Positions 1 through 8,274 of a stretch of DNA of 64,000 nucleotides are shown here, piece by piece. The notes beneath the pieces are model-generated. The model was not told where the DNA came from. It made no database searches and worked only from the letters and a program-made list of their open reading frames with translations. The translations under genes were made by a program, and so were the position numbers. How positions within the stretch are numbered: position 1 is the first letter of the stretch; the number at the start of each line of letters is the position of its first letter. The DNA comes from Gammaproteobacteria bacterium (GTDB lineage Bacteria > Pseudomonadota > Gammaproteobacteria > Poriferisulfidales > GCA-002705445): contig JAQWPG010000001.1 of NCBI GenBank assembly GCA_029268385.1, positions 1-64,000 on the forward strand. The letters run 5' to 3'.

Positions 1-567
1 AACTAAAATTATCAAAACTACAAACATCAACAAAATATTTCTAGTTGCAAAATAGTTGTAAGAAGCATGAAAGGCTATGGCAAAAAATAGAGATTTTATA
101 AGGTTTAGTTTATCTCTTTCTTTAAAAATATAAAGACCAAAATAATAACCCATAATAATCCCGCAGCAAGCATGAAGCGGTATTGCTGTAAAAGATCTTA
201 AAATAGCAATAAAATCTGGATTTCCTGCGTTATACACATATTGAAAATTTTCTAGAGTTGCAAAACCAAGAGATATTAATGTTCCATAAACAATAGCATC
301 CATTGGTTCGTCAAAATCTGTTTTTGTCCTTATGTAAAAGTAAATAGCTGCAAACTTTAAAGTCTCCTCTGTAAAACCAGCTAAATAGGCGTAACTTAAA
401 TCTGGGATAAAATAACTATTTAGAGATGCTGCAGGAATACATAGTAGACAGCCTAAAAGAAAAGTACTAATACACAAGCCTACTGGCTCAGGAAATCTGT
501 CAGCTTTAATTATATAAGCTACTATGAGCAAAGGTGGAGCTAAAGTTAGTATTAATGTCGAATTCAT
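1..567 (-). CDS. PrsW-family intramembrane protease (partial, C-terminus off window)
   Basis: Translating leftwards from the ATG at 567-565 gives 189 codons with no stop, so the gene is cut by the window edge. The protein is strongly hydrophobic with several membrane segments. It carries the PrsW/CPBP-like pattern: the paired glutamates E67-E68 in GFTEETLKF, then ATLENF (E106, N107), H132 in PLHACCG and H167 in FHASYNY. PrsW proteins are membrane proteases; in Bacillus one cleaves an anti-sigma factor, but the substrate here is unknown. Its start overlaps the stop of the CPXCG gene (TAATG), so it is the last visible gene of the trp-led minus-strand run. The family call is good; the role is open. 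Confidence 0.8.
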   Translation of the reverse strand, partial: MNSTLILTLAPPLLIVAYIIKADRFPEPVGLCISTFLLGCLLCIPAASLNSYFIPDLSYAYLAGFTEETLKFAAIYFYIRTKTDFDEPMDAIVYGTLISLGFATLENFQYVYNAGNPDFIAILRSFTAIPLHACCGIIMGYYFGLYIFKERDKLNLIKSLFFAIAFHASYNYFATRNILLMFVVLIILV

Positions 568-755
568 TATTCGTTTTCTCTTTTAGTATTCATTATTATA
601 TTTCCATCATAATCAATTTCTATACTAATTAAGATAGGACTGCAACAAACTTGACAGTCTTCAATATATTCTTGGTTTTCTATTGAATTATCTACTAATA
701 AAGAAATACTTTCGCCGCAATAAGGACAGTAAGATTCTTTTTCATCAATATTCAT
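567..755 (-). CDS. CPXCG-motif cysteine-rich small protein
   Basis: A 62-residue protein with CPYCG at residues 10-14 and a second cysteine set C34, C37, C38 (CQVCC), spaced as a zinc-binding knuckle. This matches the CPXCG cysteine-rich family (Cys_rich_CPXG), short conserved proteins of unknown function that are common in gammaproteobacteria. No signal peptide or membrane segment is seen. It lies 3 bases after the NUDIX gene and shares one base with the PrsW gene, so all three are probably co-transcribed. No specific function can be read from the sequence. Confidence 0.75.
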   Translation of the reverse strand: MNIDEKESYCPYCGESISLLVDNSIENQEYIEDCQVCCSPILISIEIDYDGNIIMNTKRENE

Positions 756-758
756 TAA

Positions 759-1331
759 CTAATTTCGAGTTATTATGTAGTCGTTATTAACCTTATCAAC
801 GATTCCGGTGTAAGGCATATCAGATTTTTTCTTTTCATAAAATAATTTTAGATTCTCTGTGATAATTGGGAAGGCTAATTCATCCCAAGGAATTTCATCT
901 TTATCGTATAATTTCGTATCAAAAGATTCCTCTAAGCCTGGACTATGTTTTCCGTCTTTCAAAGTTCCGTAGTACATAATATAAATTTGACTGATGTGCA
1001 CTAGACTATAAATAGAAAAAATTCTCATATCATCTGAATATGCATTTGCTTCTTCGATACACTCTCTTGCTGCACCTGCTTCCAATGGCTCTTCGTTTTC
1101 CAAAAAACCAGCTGGCAGTGTCCAACAATTAATTCTAGGTTCGATTGCTCTTTTGCACAATAAAATTTTATTATCCCACTCTAGAATAGAACCTGCGACG
1201 ATATTTGGGTTTTGATAATGAATGTAACCACAGTTCTTGCAAATATATCTATTTCTGTTGTCACCCGAAGGCACAGAAAATTCTATTTTATTTGAACCAC
1301 ATTGCGAGCAATTTTGTATTACGGTTTTCAA
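759..1331 (-). CDS. NUDIX hydrolase with N-terminal zinc ribbon
   Basis: 190 residues. The N-terminus holds a four-cysteine zinc ribbon (C8, C11, C31, C34), followed by a complete Nudix box that begins GFLENEE and contains the RE and EE residues that bind the catalytic metal (roughly residues 95-120). Nudix enzymes cleave nucleoside diphosphates linked to another group; the zinc-ribbon subgroup resembles NADH- or ADP-ribose-type pyrophosphatases, but the substrate cannot be fixed here. The start is a TTG, one base after the trpDC stop; no ATG lies upstream of the zinc ribbon in frame, which supports the TTG. It is the first of three non-trp genes behind the tryptophan operon. Confidence 0.8.
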   Translation of the reverse strand: MKTVIQNCSQCGSNKIEFSVPSGDNRNRYICKNCGYIHYQNPNIVAGSILEWDNKILLCKRAIEPRINCWTLPAGFLENEEPLEAGAARECIEEANAYSDDMRIFSIYSLVHISQIYIMYYGTLKDGKHSPGLEESFDTKLYDKDEIPWDELAFPIITENLKLFYEKKKSDMPYTGIVDKVNNDYIITRN

Positions 1332-1332
1332 T

Positions 1333-3144
1333 TTATTTTGTAAATATTTCTTTAAACTTATTTATCGGGTTGTCTGCTGTCATAAATGACTCTCCAACTA
1401 AGAAAGTGTTTATACCGCAGTCATTCATCTTTTTAACATCATCACCAGTATGTATACCACTTTCGGCAATTACAAGCTGATCATTTTTTATATATTGTAT
1501 TAAATCAACTGTTGTATTTAAATCAACATCAAAAGTATGAAGATTTCTATTATTGATACCAATAATATCGCACTCTATTTCTAAGGCAGTCTCAAGCTCA
1601 CTATGATCATGAACTTCCACAATTACGTCTAAATTTCTTTGTTTTGCTGCATCGTAAAGTTTTTTCATCAAATCCTTTTCTAGCGCAGAAACAATAAGAA
1701 GTATACAGTCAGCTCCCATAGTGACAGATTCATCTATTTGATATTCATCAATAATAAAATCTTTTCTGAGAACTGGAAGCCCACATCCTTTTTTTGCCAT
1801 CTCAAGAATAGCGCCCGAACCCTTAAAATATTTTGCATCCGTTAATACAGATAAGCAAGCTGCTCCCATGGCTTCAAAATCCGAAGCAACTTTTGCAGGA
1901 ATAATATTCATATTTAGCTCCCCCATGCTAGGGGAGGCTCTTTTAATCTCTGCAATAACAGCATCTTTGTTTTGACTAATTTTATTAATTAGCGCACCTT
2001 TAAAATCTCTTTTTAAAGAGCTCATGTAATCAATTTCTTTTAAATCCTGAATTGAAATTTTTATTTTTCTTTCGGCAACTTCTTTTGCTTTATTTTCTAA
2101 TATTTCTTCTAGAATTTTTGGTGTCTTAATTTTTTCAGGCATAGATTTTTTAATATCCTCAAATTTTTGCATAGCTTTTCCATCACTAATAATTTCGCTT
2201 GCTATTCTTATCCCACTTTTTAAGTCATCTGAGATCCCAGAAATATAAATAGCAGCACCTGCATTTAAGCTAACAATATTAACTGCTGCTTCATTTTTAT
2301 TATTAAGCATATCAATAAAGATTTTATAACTCTCTTCTACAGTATTTACTTTTAAAGATTCTAAAGTTGAAACTTGTAAATCAAAATCCTTTGGATTTAT
2401 TGTGTATTCTAAAATTTGATTGTCTTTTAGCTCGGCAACATATGTATCTTTTTCACATGATATTTCATCTAACCCTTCTTCCGAATGAACAACCATGGCT
2501 CTGGTTATTCCAAGATCTTTTATTACTTTTGCAATTGGTAAAACTAATTCTTTGTCATAGACACCTAAGATTTGGAAATTAGCATTTGCTGGGTTTGACA
2601 GCGGGCCTAATACATTAAATATAGTTCTTGTTTTAATACTTTTTCTGACTGCTGAAACACTTTTCATTGCCTTGTGATATTTTGGAGCAAACATGAAGGT
2701 TATACCATTTTCATCAAAGCATTTCTTGGCTTGCTCTTCATCAAGATCAATATTTATTCCAGAGTACTCTAAAAGATCTGCGCTACCGGATTTGCTAGAA
2801 ATCGATTTGTTACCGTGTTTTGCAATTTTAACTCCAGCTGCTGCTGCAACAATGGCAGATGCAGTTGAAATATTGAAGGTGTTTTGACCATCTCCACCAG
2901 TCCCACATGTATCAACTAATTGGTTAGAAGGTAATTCTAGTTTTTGACATATTTCTCTTAAGACTTCAGCAGCACCTGCAATCTCCTCTACTGTTTCGCC
3001 TTTTGTTTTAAGAGTCATAAGAAAAGCAATAATTTCAGCATCATTACATTCGTTATTCATAATGCTAAGAAATACTTCTTTGATTTCACTTTTTTTCAGA
3101 CTGTCCCCAGACGAAAATTTTTCTACCGCTTCATTTATATTCAT
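1333..3144 (-). CDS. trpDC: fused anthranilate phosphoribosyltransferase / indole-3-glycerol-phosphate synthase (TrpD-TrpC)
   Basis: One uninterrupted 603-residue frame covers two enzymes of tryptophan synthesis. Residues 1 to about 335 are TrpD: DTCGTGGDG at 78-86, the KHGNKS segment near 109 and the RTIFNVLGPLSNP segment near 173. Residues from about 342 are TrpC: the opening ILEEILENKAKEVAERK, then IAEIKRASPS near 397, LRKDFI, IGINNRNL and IAESGI. The linker is only a few residues, as if a stop codon had been lost between neighbouring genes. TrpD moves phosphoribose onto anthranilate; TrpC closes the indole ring two steps later. TrpF, the step between, is not in the window. The start overlaps the trpG stop by 4 bases (ATGA). 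More familiar fusions are TrpG-TrpD and TrpC-TrpF, so this arrangement is less usual. Confidence 0.95.
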   Translation of the reverse strand: MNINEAVEKFSSGDSLKKSEIKEVFLSIMNNECNDAEIIAFLMTLKTKGETVEEIAGAAEVLREICQKLELPSNQLVDTCGTGGDGQNTFNISTASAIVAAAAGVKIAKHGNKSISSKSGSADLLEYSGINIDLDEEQAKKCFDENGITFMFAPKYHKAMKSVSAVRKSIKTRTIFNVLGPLSNPANANFQILGVYDKELVLPIAKVIKDLGITRAMVVHSEEGLDEISCEKDTYVAELKDNQILEYTINPKDFDLQVSTLESLKVNTVEESYKIFIDMLNNKNEAAVNIVSLNAGAAIYISGISDDLKSGIRIASEIISDGKAMQKFEDIKKSMPEKIKTPKILEEILENKAKEVAERKIKISIQDLKEIDYMSSLKRDFKGALINKISQNKDAVIAEIKRASPSMGELNMNIIPAKVASDFEAMGAACLSVLTDAKYFKGSGAILEMAKKGCGLPVLRKDFIIDEYQIDESVTMGADCILLIVSALEKDLMKKLYDAAKQRNLDVIVEVHDHSELETALEIECDIIGINNRNLHTFDVDLNTTVDLIQYIKNDQLVIAESGIHTGDDVKKMNDCGINTFLVGESFMTADNPINKFKEIFTK

Positions 3145-3722
3145 TTTATTTCAAGGAAATTTTTTAAAATTTGATGTCCATGCTCACTCATAATTGATTC
3201 TGGATGGAATTGTACACCATACGTATGAAAATCTTTATGCCTAATTGCCATTATTTCGTTATCACTTTGATCATCGGATTTAGTCTCAGCAATTATTTCC
3301 AAACAATCAGGAATAGTTTTTTCTTCAATAACTAAAGAATGATATCTAGTAGCTGTATAAGGAGTTGGTATATCTTTAAATATATAATTCTCATTATGAT
3401 GAATTAGAGATGTTTTACCGTGCATTATTTTTTTTGCTTTAATTATGTTACCGCCAAAAGCTGCACCTATGCTTTGATGTCCTAAACATATTCCTAGAAT
3501 TGGAAGTTTTTTATGGAAGTAATTGATTGTTTCTATTGAAACCCCAGCTTCTTTCGGGGTGCAAGGTCCAGGAGATATGACAATTTTTTCTGGCTCCATG
3601 AATTCAATATCTTTAGTAGAAATCATATCATTTCTTACTACTTTAACATTTGCACCAAGCTCACCAAGATATTGCACGATGTTATATGTGAACGAATCAT
3701 AATTATCTATCATTAATATCAT
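3141..3722 (-). CDS. trpG: anthranilate synthase glutamine amidotransferase component
   Basis: 193 residues, a complete class I glutamine amidotransferase. The nucleophile is C79 in LGICLGHQ, and the rest of the triad is H173 and E175 in QFHPES. The opening MIDNYDSFTYN is characteristic of TrpG/PabA. It passes ammonia to TrpE to make anthranilate from chorismate and may also serve aminodeoxychorismate synthase, since TrpG and PabA cannot be told apart by sequence alone. Its position between trpE (stop directly before this start) and trpDC (4-base overlap) makes the tryptophan role primary. Confidence 0.95.
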   Translation of the reverse strand: MILMIDNYDSFTYNIVQYLGELGANVKVVRNDMISTKDIEFMEPEKIVISPGPCTPKEAGVSIETINYFHKKLPILGICLGHQSIGAAFGGNIIKAKKIMHGKTSLIHHNENYIFKDIPTPYTATRYHSLVIEEKTIPDCLEIIAETKSDDQSDNEIMAIRHKDFHTYGVQFHPESIMSEHGHQILKNFLEIK

Positions 3723-5189
3723 TTACTTGTCCTCATTATTACCGATATTAGCTTTTTCAGATGCTTTTAATAATGCCATAGCTTTATTCATAGTTTCGTC
3801 CCATTCAGTTTCAGGAACAGAGTCATAAACTATACCAGCTCCGGCCTGAACATGAATCAGATCATCTTTTATAACTGCTGTTCTAATAGACAATGCAGTA
3901 TCAAGATCACCGGTCCATGAGAGATATCCTATAGCACCAGAATATATGCCTCTTTTTAAAGGTTCAAGCTCATTAATTATCTCCATGGCTCTAATTTTTG
4001 GTGCTCCTGAAACAGTCCCTGCAGGAAATGTTGCTCTTAATACATCAAGCGGCTTTGTTTCATCTTCAATTTGACCATTCACATTTGAAACTATGTGCAT
4101 TACATGAGAATACCTTTCTATTATCATTTTTTCTGTAAGTTCAACACTTCCAACTTTTGATATTCTTCCGATATCATTTCTTCCTAAATCAATCAGCATT
4201 AAATGTTCAGCAAGCTCTTTAGGATCGGATAATAAATCAGTTTCATTTCGAAGGTCTTCAGCATCACTTTTCCCTCTAGGTCTTGTGCCAGCAATTGGTC
4301 GAACTGTTACTTTTTTATCTTCTAATTTAACTAATATTTCAGGCGAAGACCCAATAATTTGAAAATCATCCATATCTAAAAAATACATATATGGAGAAGG
4401 GTTCATGTCTCTTAAAGCTTCGTACATACTAATTGGATCACCTTCAAAACTTTTTGATAATCGTTGTGATAATACGACTTGCATTACATCTCCTGACGAA
4501 ATATATTCTTTGGTTTTGTTTACAGCGTTCATAAATTTTTCTTTTTGAAAAGATGATGTAAACTCGCTTTTATTAGATACATTTTTCTGCACAGATAATT
4601 TTTCTTCTTTGTTTATAAGTATTTCAATTTCTTCAATTCTAGAAATAGTTTTTTCATAACTATCTTCTCTATCTGTTTTTGAATTAATAATTATATGTAC
4701 ACATTTTTTTAAATTATCAAAGACAATTATTTCATTACACACGAATAAGAAAATATCAGGAACGTTTAAAGTATCTTTTTTATTTATGTCGATTTTTTTT
4801 TCAATAAACCCTATGGTTTCATATCCAAAATATCCAACCAGTCCCCCAGAAAAAGGTACATCAACTGGCAAGTTGCAAACTTGATTTTCTGTATAGAAAT
4901 TCTCTATCCATTCCAAAGGATCATTTGATTCTATTTCATTAATTTCATCTTCATTTATATAAATAATTTTGTTATTTATAACTTTAATCATTTCATTTGA
5001 TTTTGTTCCAACAATGGAATACCTACTCCATTTTCCTTTGTTGGAACCTGATTCAAATAAGAATGAATTTTTGTTATTTAGTGATTTATATACATGAAGA
5101 GGGTTTTCTTTAAAGTTTTGAATAACTTTATTTACAGAAACCCTAGAATTTCCTTGGTCAGCAAATTTTATAAAATCTTCTTTTAGCAT
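3723..5189 (-). CDS. trpE: anthranilate synthase component I
   Basis: 488 residues, normal for TrpE. It converts chorismate to anthranilate using ammonia from TrpG. The N-terminal region has FLFES at 43-47, in the position of the LLES element that binds the feedback inhibitor tryptophan. The C-terminal chorismate-binding domain shows RPIAGTRPRG, DLGRNDIGR, AGTVSGAPK and the closing ETEWDET segment. It begins 4 bases after rpe and abuts trpG. With so little space, no leader peptide or attenuator can sit in front of trpE; any control must act upstream of rpe. Confidence 0.96.
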   Translation of the reverse strand: MLKEDFIKFADQGNSRVSVNKVIQNFKENPLHVYKSLNNKNSFLFESGSNKGKWSRYSIVGTKSNEMIKVINNKIIYINEDEINEIESNDPLEWIENFYTENQVCNLPVDVPFSGGLVGYFGYETIGFIEKKIDINKKDTLNVPDIFLFVCNEIIVFDNLKKCVHIIINSKTDREDSYEKTISRIEEIEILINKEEKLSVQKNVSNKSEFTSSFQKEKFMNAVNKTKEYISSGDVMQVVLSQRLSKSFEGDPISMYEALRDMNPSPYMYFLDMDDFQIIGSSPEILVKLEDKKVTVRPIAGTRPRGKSDAEDLRNETDLLSDPKELAEHLMLIDLGRNDIGRISKVGSVELTEKMIIERYSHVMHIVSNVNGQIEDETKPLDVLRATFPAGTVSGAPKIRAMEIINELEPLKRGIYSGAIGYLSWTGDLDTALSIRTAVIKDDLIHVQAGAGIVYDSVPETEWDETMNKAMALLKASEKANIGNNEDK

Positions 5190-5193
5190 TATT

Positions 5194-5859
5194 TTAGTTA
5201 GCGGAAATTTCTTGCTTCATTTTTTTAATAGCATCATCATAACTATCTGAATTAAATATTGCAGACCCAGCCACAAATATATTGGCGCCTGCTTCTTTAA
5301 TAGATCTGATATTATTGATACCTATACCGCCATCGACTTCAATTTCAATATTGTAGCCAGATTTATCAATCATCTCTTTACATTTTTTGATCTTGTCTAA
5401 AGATTTTTCAATGAATTTTTGCCCACCAAACCCAGGATTTACTGACATGATTAAAATAAAATCTATTTTATCTAGAATATGATCAAGCAAGGATAAAGGA
5501 GATGCTGGATTAAGCGCAATTCCAGCTTTACAATTTCTACTCTTTATTAATTCAACACTTCTATCTATGTGTTGAGTTGCTTCTGGATGAAACGAAACCA
5601 TGGATGCACCCGCATCACAGAACTGAATTATCAAATCATCAACTGGTGTTGTCATTAGATGAACATCAATAGGTTTTTTTATCCCATAATCTTTGAGAGA
5701 TTTACAAACTAGTGGTCCTATAGTTAGATTGGGGACGTAGTGATTATCCATAACATCAAAATGAACAATATCAGCGCCTGCTAATATTACATCATCGACT
5801 TCTTTTCCTAGTTTAGCGAAATCAGCCGATAAAATTGATGGGGCTATAAAATTTTTCAT
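5194..5859 (-). CDS. rpe: ribulose-phosphate 3-epimerase
   Basis: 221 residues, a complete TIM-barrel epimerase of the pentose phosphate/Calvin pathways that interconverts ribulose-5-P and xylulose-5-P. Visible motifs are APSILSADF at the N-terminus, HFDVMDNHYVPN (metal-binding His and catalytic Asp), HLM, VNPGFGGQ (phosphate-binding loop) and EVDGGI with the second catalytic Asp. It is the first gene of the minus-strand run leading into trpE, an order seen in many gammaproteobacteria (where a gph gene often sits between; it is absent here). Confidence 0.96.
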   Translation of the reverse strand: MKNFIAPSILSADFAKLGKEVDDVILAGADIVHFDVMDNHYVPNLTIGPLVCKSLKDYGIKKPIDVHLMTTPVDDLIIQFCDAGASMVSFHPEATQHIDRSVELIKSRNCKAGIALNPASPLSLLDHILDKIDFILIMSVNPGFGGQKFIEKSLDKIKKCKEMIDKSGYNIEIEVDGGIGINNIRSIKEAGANIFVAGSAIFNSDSYDDAIKKMKQEISAN

Positions 5860-5976
5860 CTTAGTTTAAACTTAAGTTTTTTAGTATCATAATAATTATG
5901 AGATAATCATACCGTAATGAGAATAATAAAGAAATTATAATAAAGTTAATAAGCCGCAAGAATAAGGGGAGATAAG
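5860..5976. promoter_or_regulatory. divergent intergenic region between rpe-trp operon and sat
   Basis: This 117-base gap must hold promoters for both the rpe-trp operon and sat. It is very AT-rich. It contains an inverted repeat ATTAT-GAG-ATAAT at 5895-5907 and a TATAAT at 5936-5941 on the plus strand, but no good -35 partner at the proper distance for the latter. A Shine-Dalgarno-like GGGGAGA sits just before the sat ATG. Exact promoter positions are not supported. Confidence 0.3.
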
Positions 5977-7158
5977 ATGATAAAACCACATGGCTCAGAA
6001 GAGCTAATGCCGAAAATTGTTAATACTGAAGAAGAAAAAGTAGCGCTTTTGGAATCAGCCAAATCAATGCCAAAAATGATAATAAATTCTGCTGCCGCAG
6101 CAAATTTGGTAATGTTAGGAGCTGGATACTTCACGCCCTTAGAAGGATTTATGGGAAAAAATGAAGTTATTTCCGTTGCGGACAATATGAAATTAGATAA
6201 TGGGCTATTCTGGCCAACCCCGGTTGTCAATTTAACTCATCAAAAAGTAGATTTTAAAGAAGGTGATAAAATAGCTTTAATAGACCCAAATGTTGAAGGA
6301 GAGCAAATTATTGCCATCCAAAGTGTAAATAAAATAGAAAAACTAACTGCTTCTGAAATAGATAATATAGTTGAAAAAGTTTATGGGACAAAAGATAAAT
6401 CGCACCCAGGTGTTCAAACTTTTTATGAGCAAGGTGACACGTTAATAAGTGGCGATGTTAGTGTAATTAATTATAGTTATTTCGAAAAAGAATTTGGGGA
6501 AACTTTTAGAACTGCAATGCAGATAAGGTCATCAATAGAATCTAAAGGTTGGGAAAATGTTGTAGCTTTTCAGACAAGAAATCCTATGCATAGGGCTCAT
6601 GAAGAGCTGTGCAGAATGGCTGGAGATAGAGTAAATGCCGATGGGATATTAATACATATGCTACTCGGTAAGCTCAAACCAGGAGACATACCTGCTGATG
6701 TTAGAGATACAGCAATTAGAACTATGGTTGATCATTATTTTCCAAAAGATTATGTGATGATAACGGGGTATGGTTTTGATATGTTATATGCTGGCCCCAG
6801 AGAAGCATTATTACATGCAGTATTTAGACAAAATTGCGGGTGCAGTTATTTGATAGTTGGAAGAGATCATGCAGGTGTAGGTGATTTCTATGGTGCTTTT
6901 GATGCCCAAGATATTTTTGACAGCATCCCAAATGATGCCCTTCTTATTAAGATATTTAAAGCAGATCATACAGCGTATTCTAAAAAACTTAATAAGGTTG
7001 TAATGATGAGAGATGTTGAAGATCATTCAAAAGATGATTTTGTAATTTTATCTGGAACAAAAGTAAGAGAAATGCTATCAAAAGGGGAAAGTTTACCAAA
7101 AGAATTCGCAAGACCCGAGGTAGCTGAGGTCTTAATGAAACATTATATGAAGGAATGA
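5977..7158 (+). CDS. sat: ATP sulfurylase (sulfate adenylyltransferase), homo-oligomeric Sat type
   Basis: 393 residues, the length of the single-subunit Sat family rather than the CysD/CysN pair. It joins ATP and sulfate to make APS and pyrophosphate, or runs in reverse in sulfur oxidisers to make ATP. The active-site motif is present in FQTRNPMHRAHEE (near residue 198), with GRDHAG near 296 and a C-terminal SGTKVRE segment. No APS kinase domain is attached. A strong GGGGAGA ribosome-binding site precedes the ATG. No APS reductase, sulfite reductase or cys gene is nearby, so assimilatory and sulfur-oxidising roles cannot be told apart here. Confidence 0.95.
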   Translation: MIKPHGSEELMPKIVNTEEEKVALLESAKSMPKMIINSAAAANLVMLGAGYFTPLEGFMGKNEVISVADNMKLDNGLFWPTPVVNLTHQKVDFKEGDKIALIDPNVEGEQIIAIQSVNKIEKLTASEIDNIVEKVYGTKDKSHPGVQTFYEQGDTLISGDVSVINYSYFEKEFGETFRTAMQIRSSIESKGWENVVAFQTRNPMHRAHEELCRMAGDRVNADGILIHMLLGKLKPGDIPADVRDTAIRTMVDHYFPKDYVMITGYGFDMLYAGPREALLHAVFRQNCGCSYLIVGRDHAGVGDFYGAFDAQDIFDSIPNDALLIKIFKADHTAYSKKLNKVVMMRDVEDHSKDDFVILSGTKVREMLSKGESLPKEFARPEVAEVLMKHYMKE

Positions 7159-7191
7159 GAAACTATTAATATATTTATCAAAAAAATAAGC

Positions 7192-7491
7192 TTGCTTAGA
7201 TTTTTGTTGATACTACTTGGATTCGTTTTTTTAATATTTGCTCCGGACAAAGATACAGAGCTTTTATTGGAAGATGCTACAAGTACTATATTAACTTTAG
7301 GTGTCCCTGCAACGCTTCCGATTTATATCATGGTATTAATGTTTGATATCGTGATGGTAATCGTAAAATTTTCTTCTACAGAATCAATTTATGAGGCAAC
7401 ATTTTTTAAAAAAGTTATGTTATTTGAAATTGGGTTTACAATTTTAATTATATATACATGGATTCCATATTTTTCTGGAGTTTTCAACTAA
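7192..7491 (+). CDS. small hydrophobic membrane protein of unknown function
   Basis: At least 99 residues with about three membrane segments (LLILLGFVFLIFA, then LPIYIMVLMFDIVMVIV, and a last one before the C-terminus). No family is recognised. The frame follows directly in phase with the sat stop, and there is no ATG between that stop and the first membrane segment. The coordinates use the TTG at 7192, but a better-placed start could be ATT at 7165, which lies behind AGGAATGAGA (7151-7160) and would add nine residues beginning INIFIKK. Probably co-transcribed with sat (gap 33 bases or less). The stop faces the nuclease gene on the other strand with 5 bases between. Confidence 0.55.
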   Translation: MLRFLLILLGFVFLIFAPDKDTELLLEDATSTILTLGVPATLPIYIMVLMFDIVMVIVKFSSTESIYEATFFKKVMLFEIGFTILIIYTWIPYFSGVFN

Positions 7492-7496
7492 CTTAT

Positions 7497-8273
7497 TTAT
7501 TTTGTTGTGTGTGATTTAAAAATATTAAACAATGTTTTTTTATAAGCGCATTGTTCGCAACCCTCTCCATTCCACCCGCCCCCACTTTTAGGTAAGTTTT
7601 CGGATTTTAAGCATTCATATATTTCTTGAATAATATTTTCTATCCAATCCGTATTGCATGCTAAAGGGTAGAGATGTTCGTCGAAAGTCAATTTACCATT
7701 AAATTCTTTTTCATCAGATCTTCCGTTAGCATAAATAATGTAACCTATATCTGAAACCTTAAAGCCATTTTTTTTAAATAACCATTGATATATTTCGATT
7801 TGTCTTTTGTAGCATACTTCCCATCCGGTATTAAAATTTGGTTTGAAAGTTTTTTTAGCTGTAGCTTTGTAATCGACAATGTGAAGTTCTTCAGATGAAT
7901 TTATCCAAACATCATCAATTCCCCCAAAAAATAAAAAATTTGTTTCCTTATCATGCCATGTTATTCCTTTAAAAGCATTCCTCCATTCGTCTAAATTTTC
8001 GTTTGCATAGGGAATACAATCCAAATTATTTTTTTCCATTATTGGATGGGATTTTTTCTCTTCCCTATATTTGTCAAATTCATTTTTATATAAATTATCA
8101 ACAGCATTATTTAATGAAAAGGTTGGTCCTGAGGGTGCTTTTACGCCTTTACGTTCATGCATATAAAAACATCGTGGGCAGTTTAGATAGTTATCAATTC
8201 TTGATCTTGATAATTTATATGGTTTATCAGACAGAGGATCATATGGTTTTCTTGAGTATTTTTTAAATGCCAT
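7497..8273 (-). CDS. PD-(D/E)XK (RecB/Cas4-like) nuclease-family protein with likely Fe-S cysteines
   Basis: 258 residues. The core of the PD-(D/E)XK nuclease fold is visible: GGIDDVW (D120/D121), then IVDYKAT (D134, K136) and a QxxxY motif at Q158-Y162, as in RecB, AddB and Cas4 domains. Cysteines C32 and C35 (NCPRC) near the N-terminus and a CxxC pair (GCEQC) near residue 240 sit where Cas4/AddB proteins bind an iron-sulfur cluster. No helicase domain and no CRISPR genes are near, so it is a stand-alone nuclease, perhaps in DNA repair. It follows the methyltransferase-like gene by one base and is surely co-transcribed with it. Confidence 0.75.
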   Translation of the reverse strand: MAFKKYSRKPYDPLSDKPYKLSRSRIDNYLNCPRCFYMHERKGVKAPSGPTFSLNNAVDNLYKNEFDKYREEKKSHPIMEKNNLDCIPYANENLDEWRNAFKGITWHDKETNFLFFGGIDDVWINSSEELHIVDYKATAKKTFKPNFNTGWEVCYKRQIEIYQWLFKKNGFKVSDIGYIIYANGRSDEKEFNGKLTFDEHLYPLACNTDWIENIIQEIYECLKSENLPKSGGGWNGEGCEQCAYKKTLFNIFKSHTTK

Positions 8274-8274
8274 A

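Noticed and set aside
5190-5200. trp attenuator or leader peptide before trpE
   Set aside because: Only 4 bases separate rpe from trpE and no Trp-rich leader frame is seen there.
5895-5907. ATTAT-GAG-ATAAT repeat as a defined operator (Fur-like)
   Set aside because: Short AT-only arms are expected by chance at this base composition, and it does not match a known box well.
7497-8273. Cas4 of a CRISPR system
   Set aside because: The cysteine and PD-(D/E)XK pattern fits, but there is no repeat array and no other cas gene in the window.
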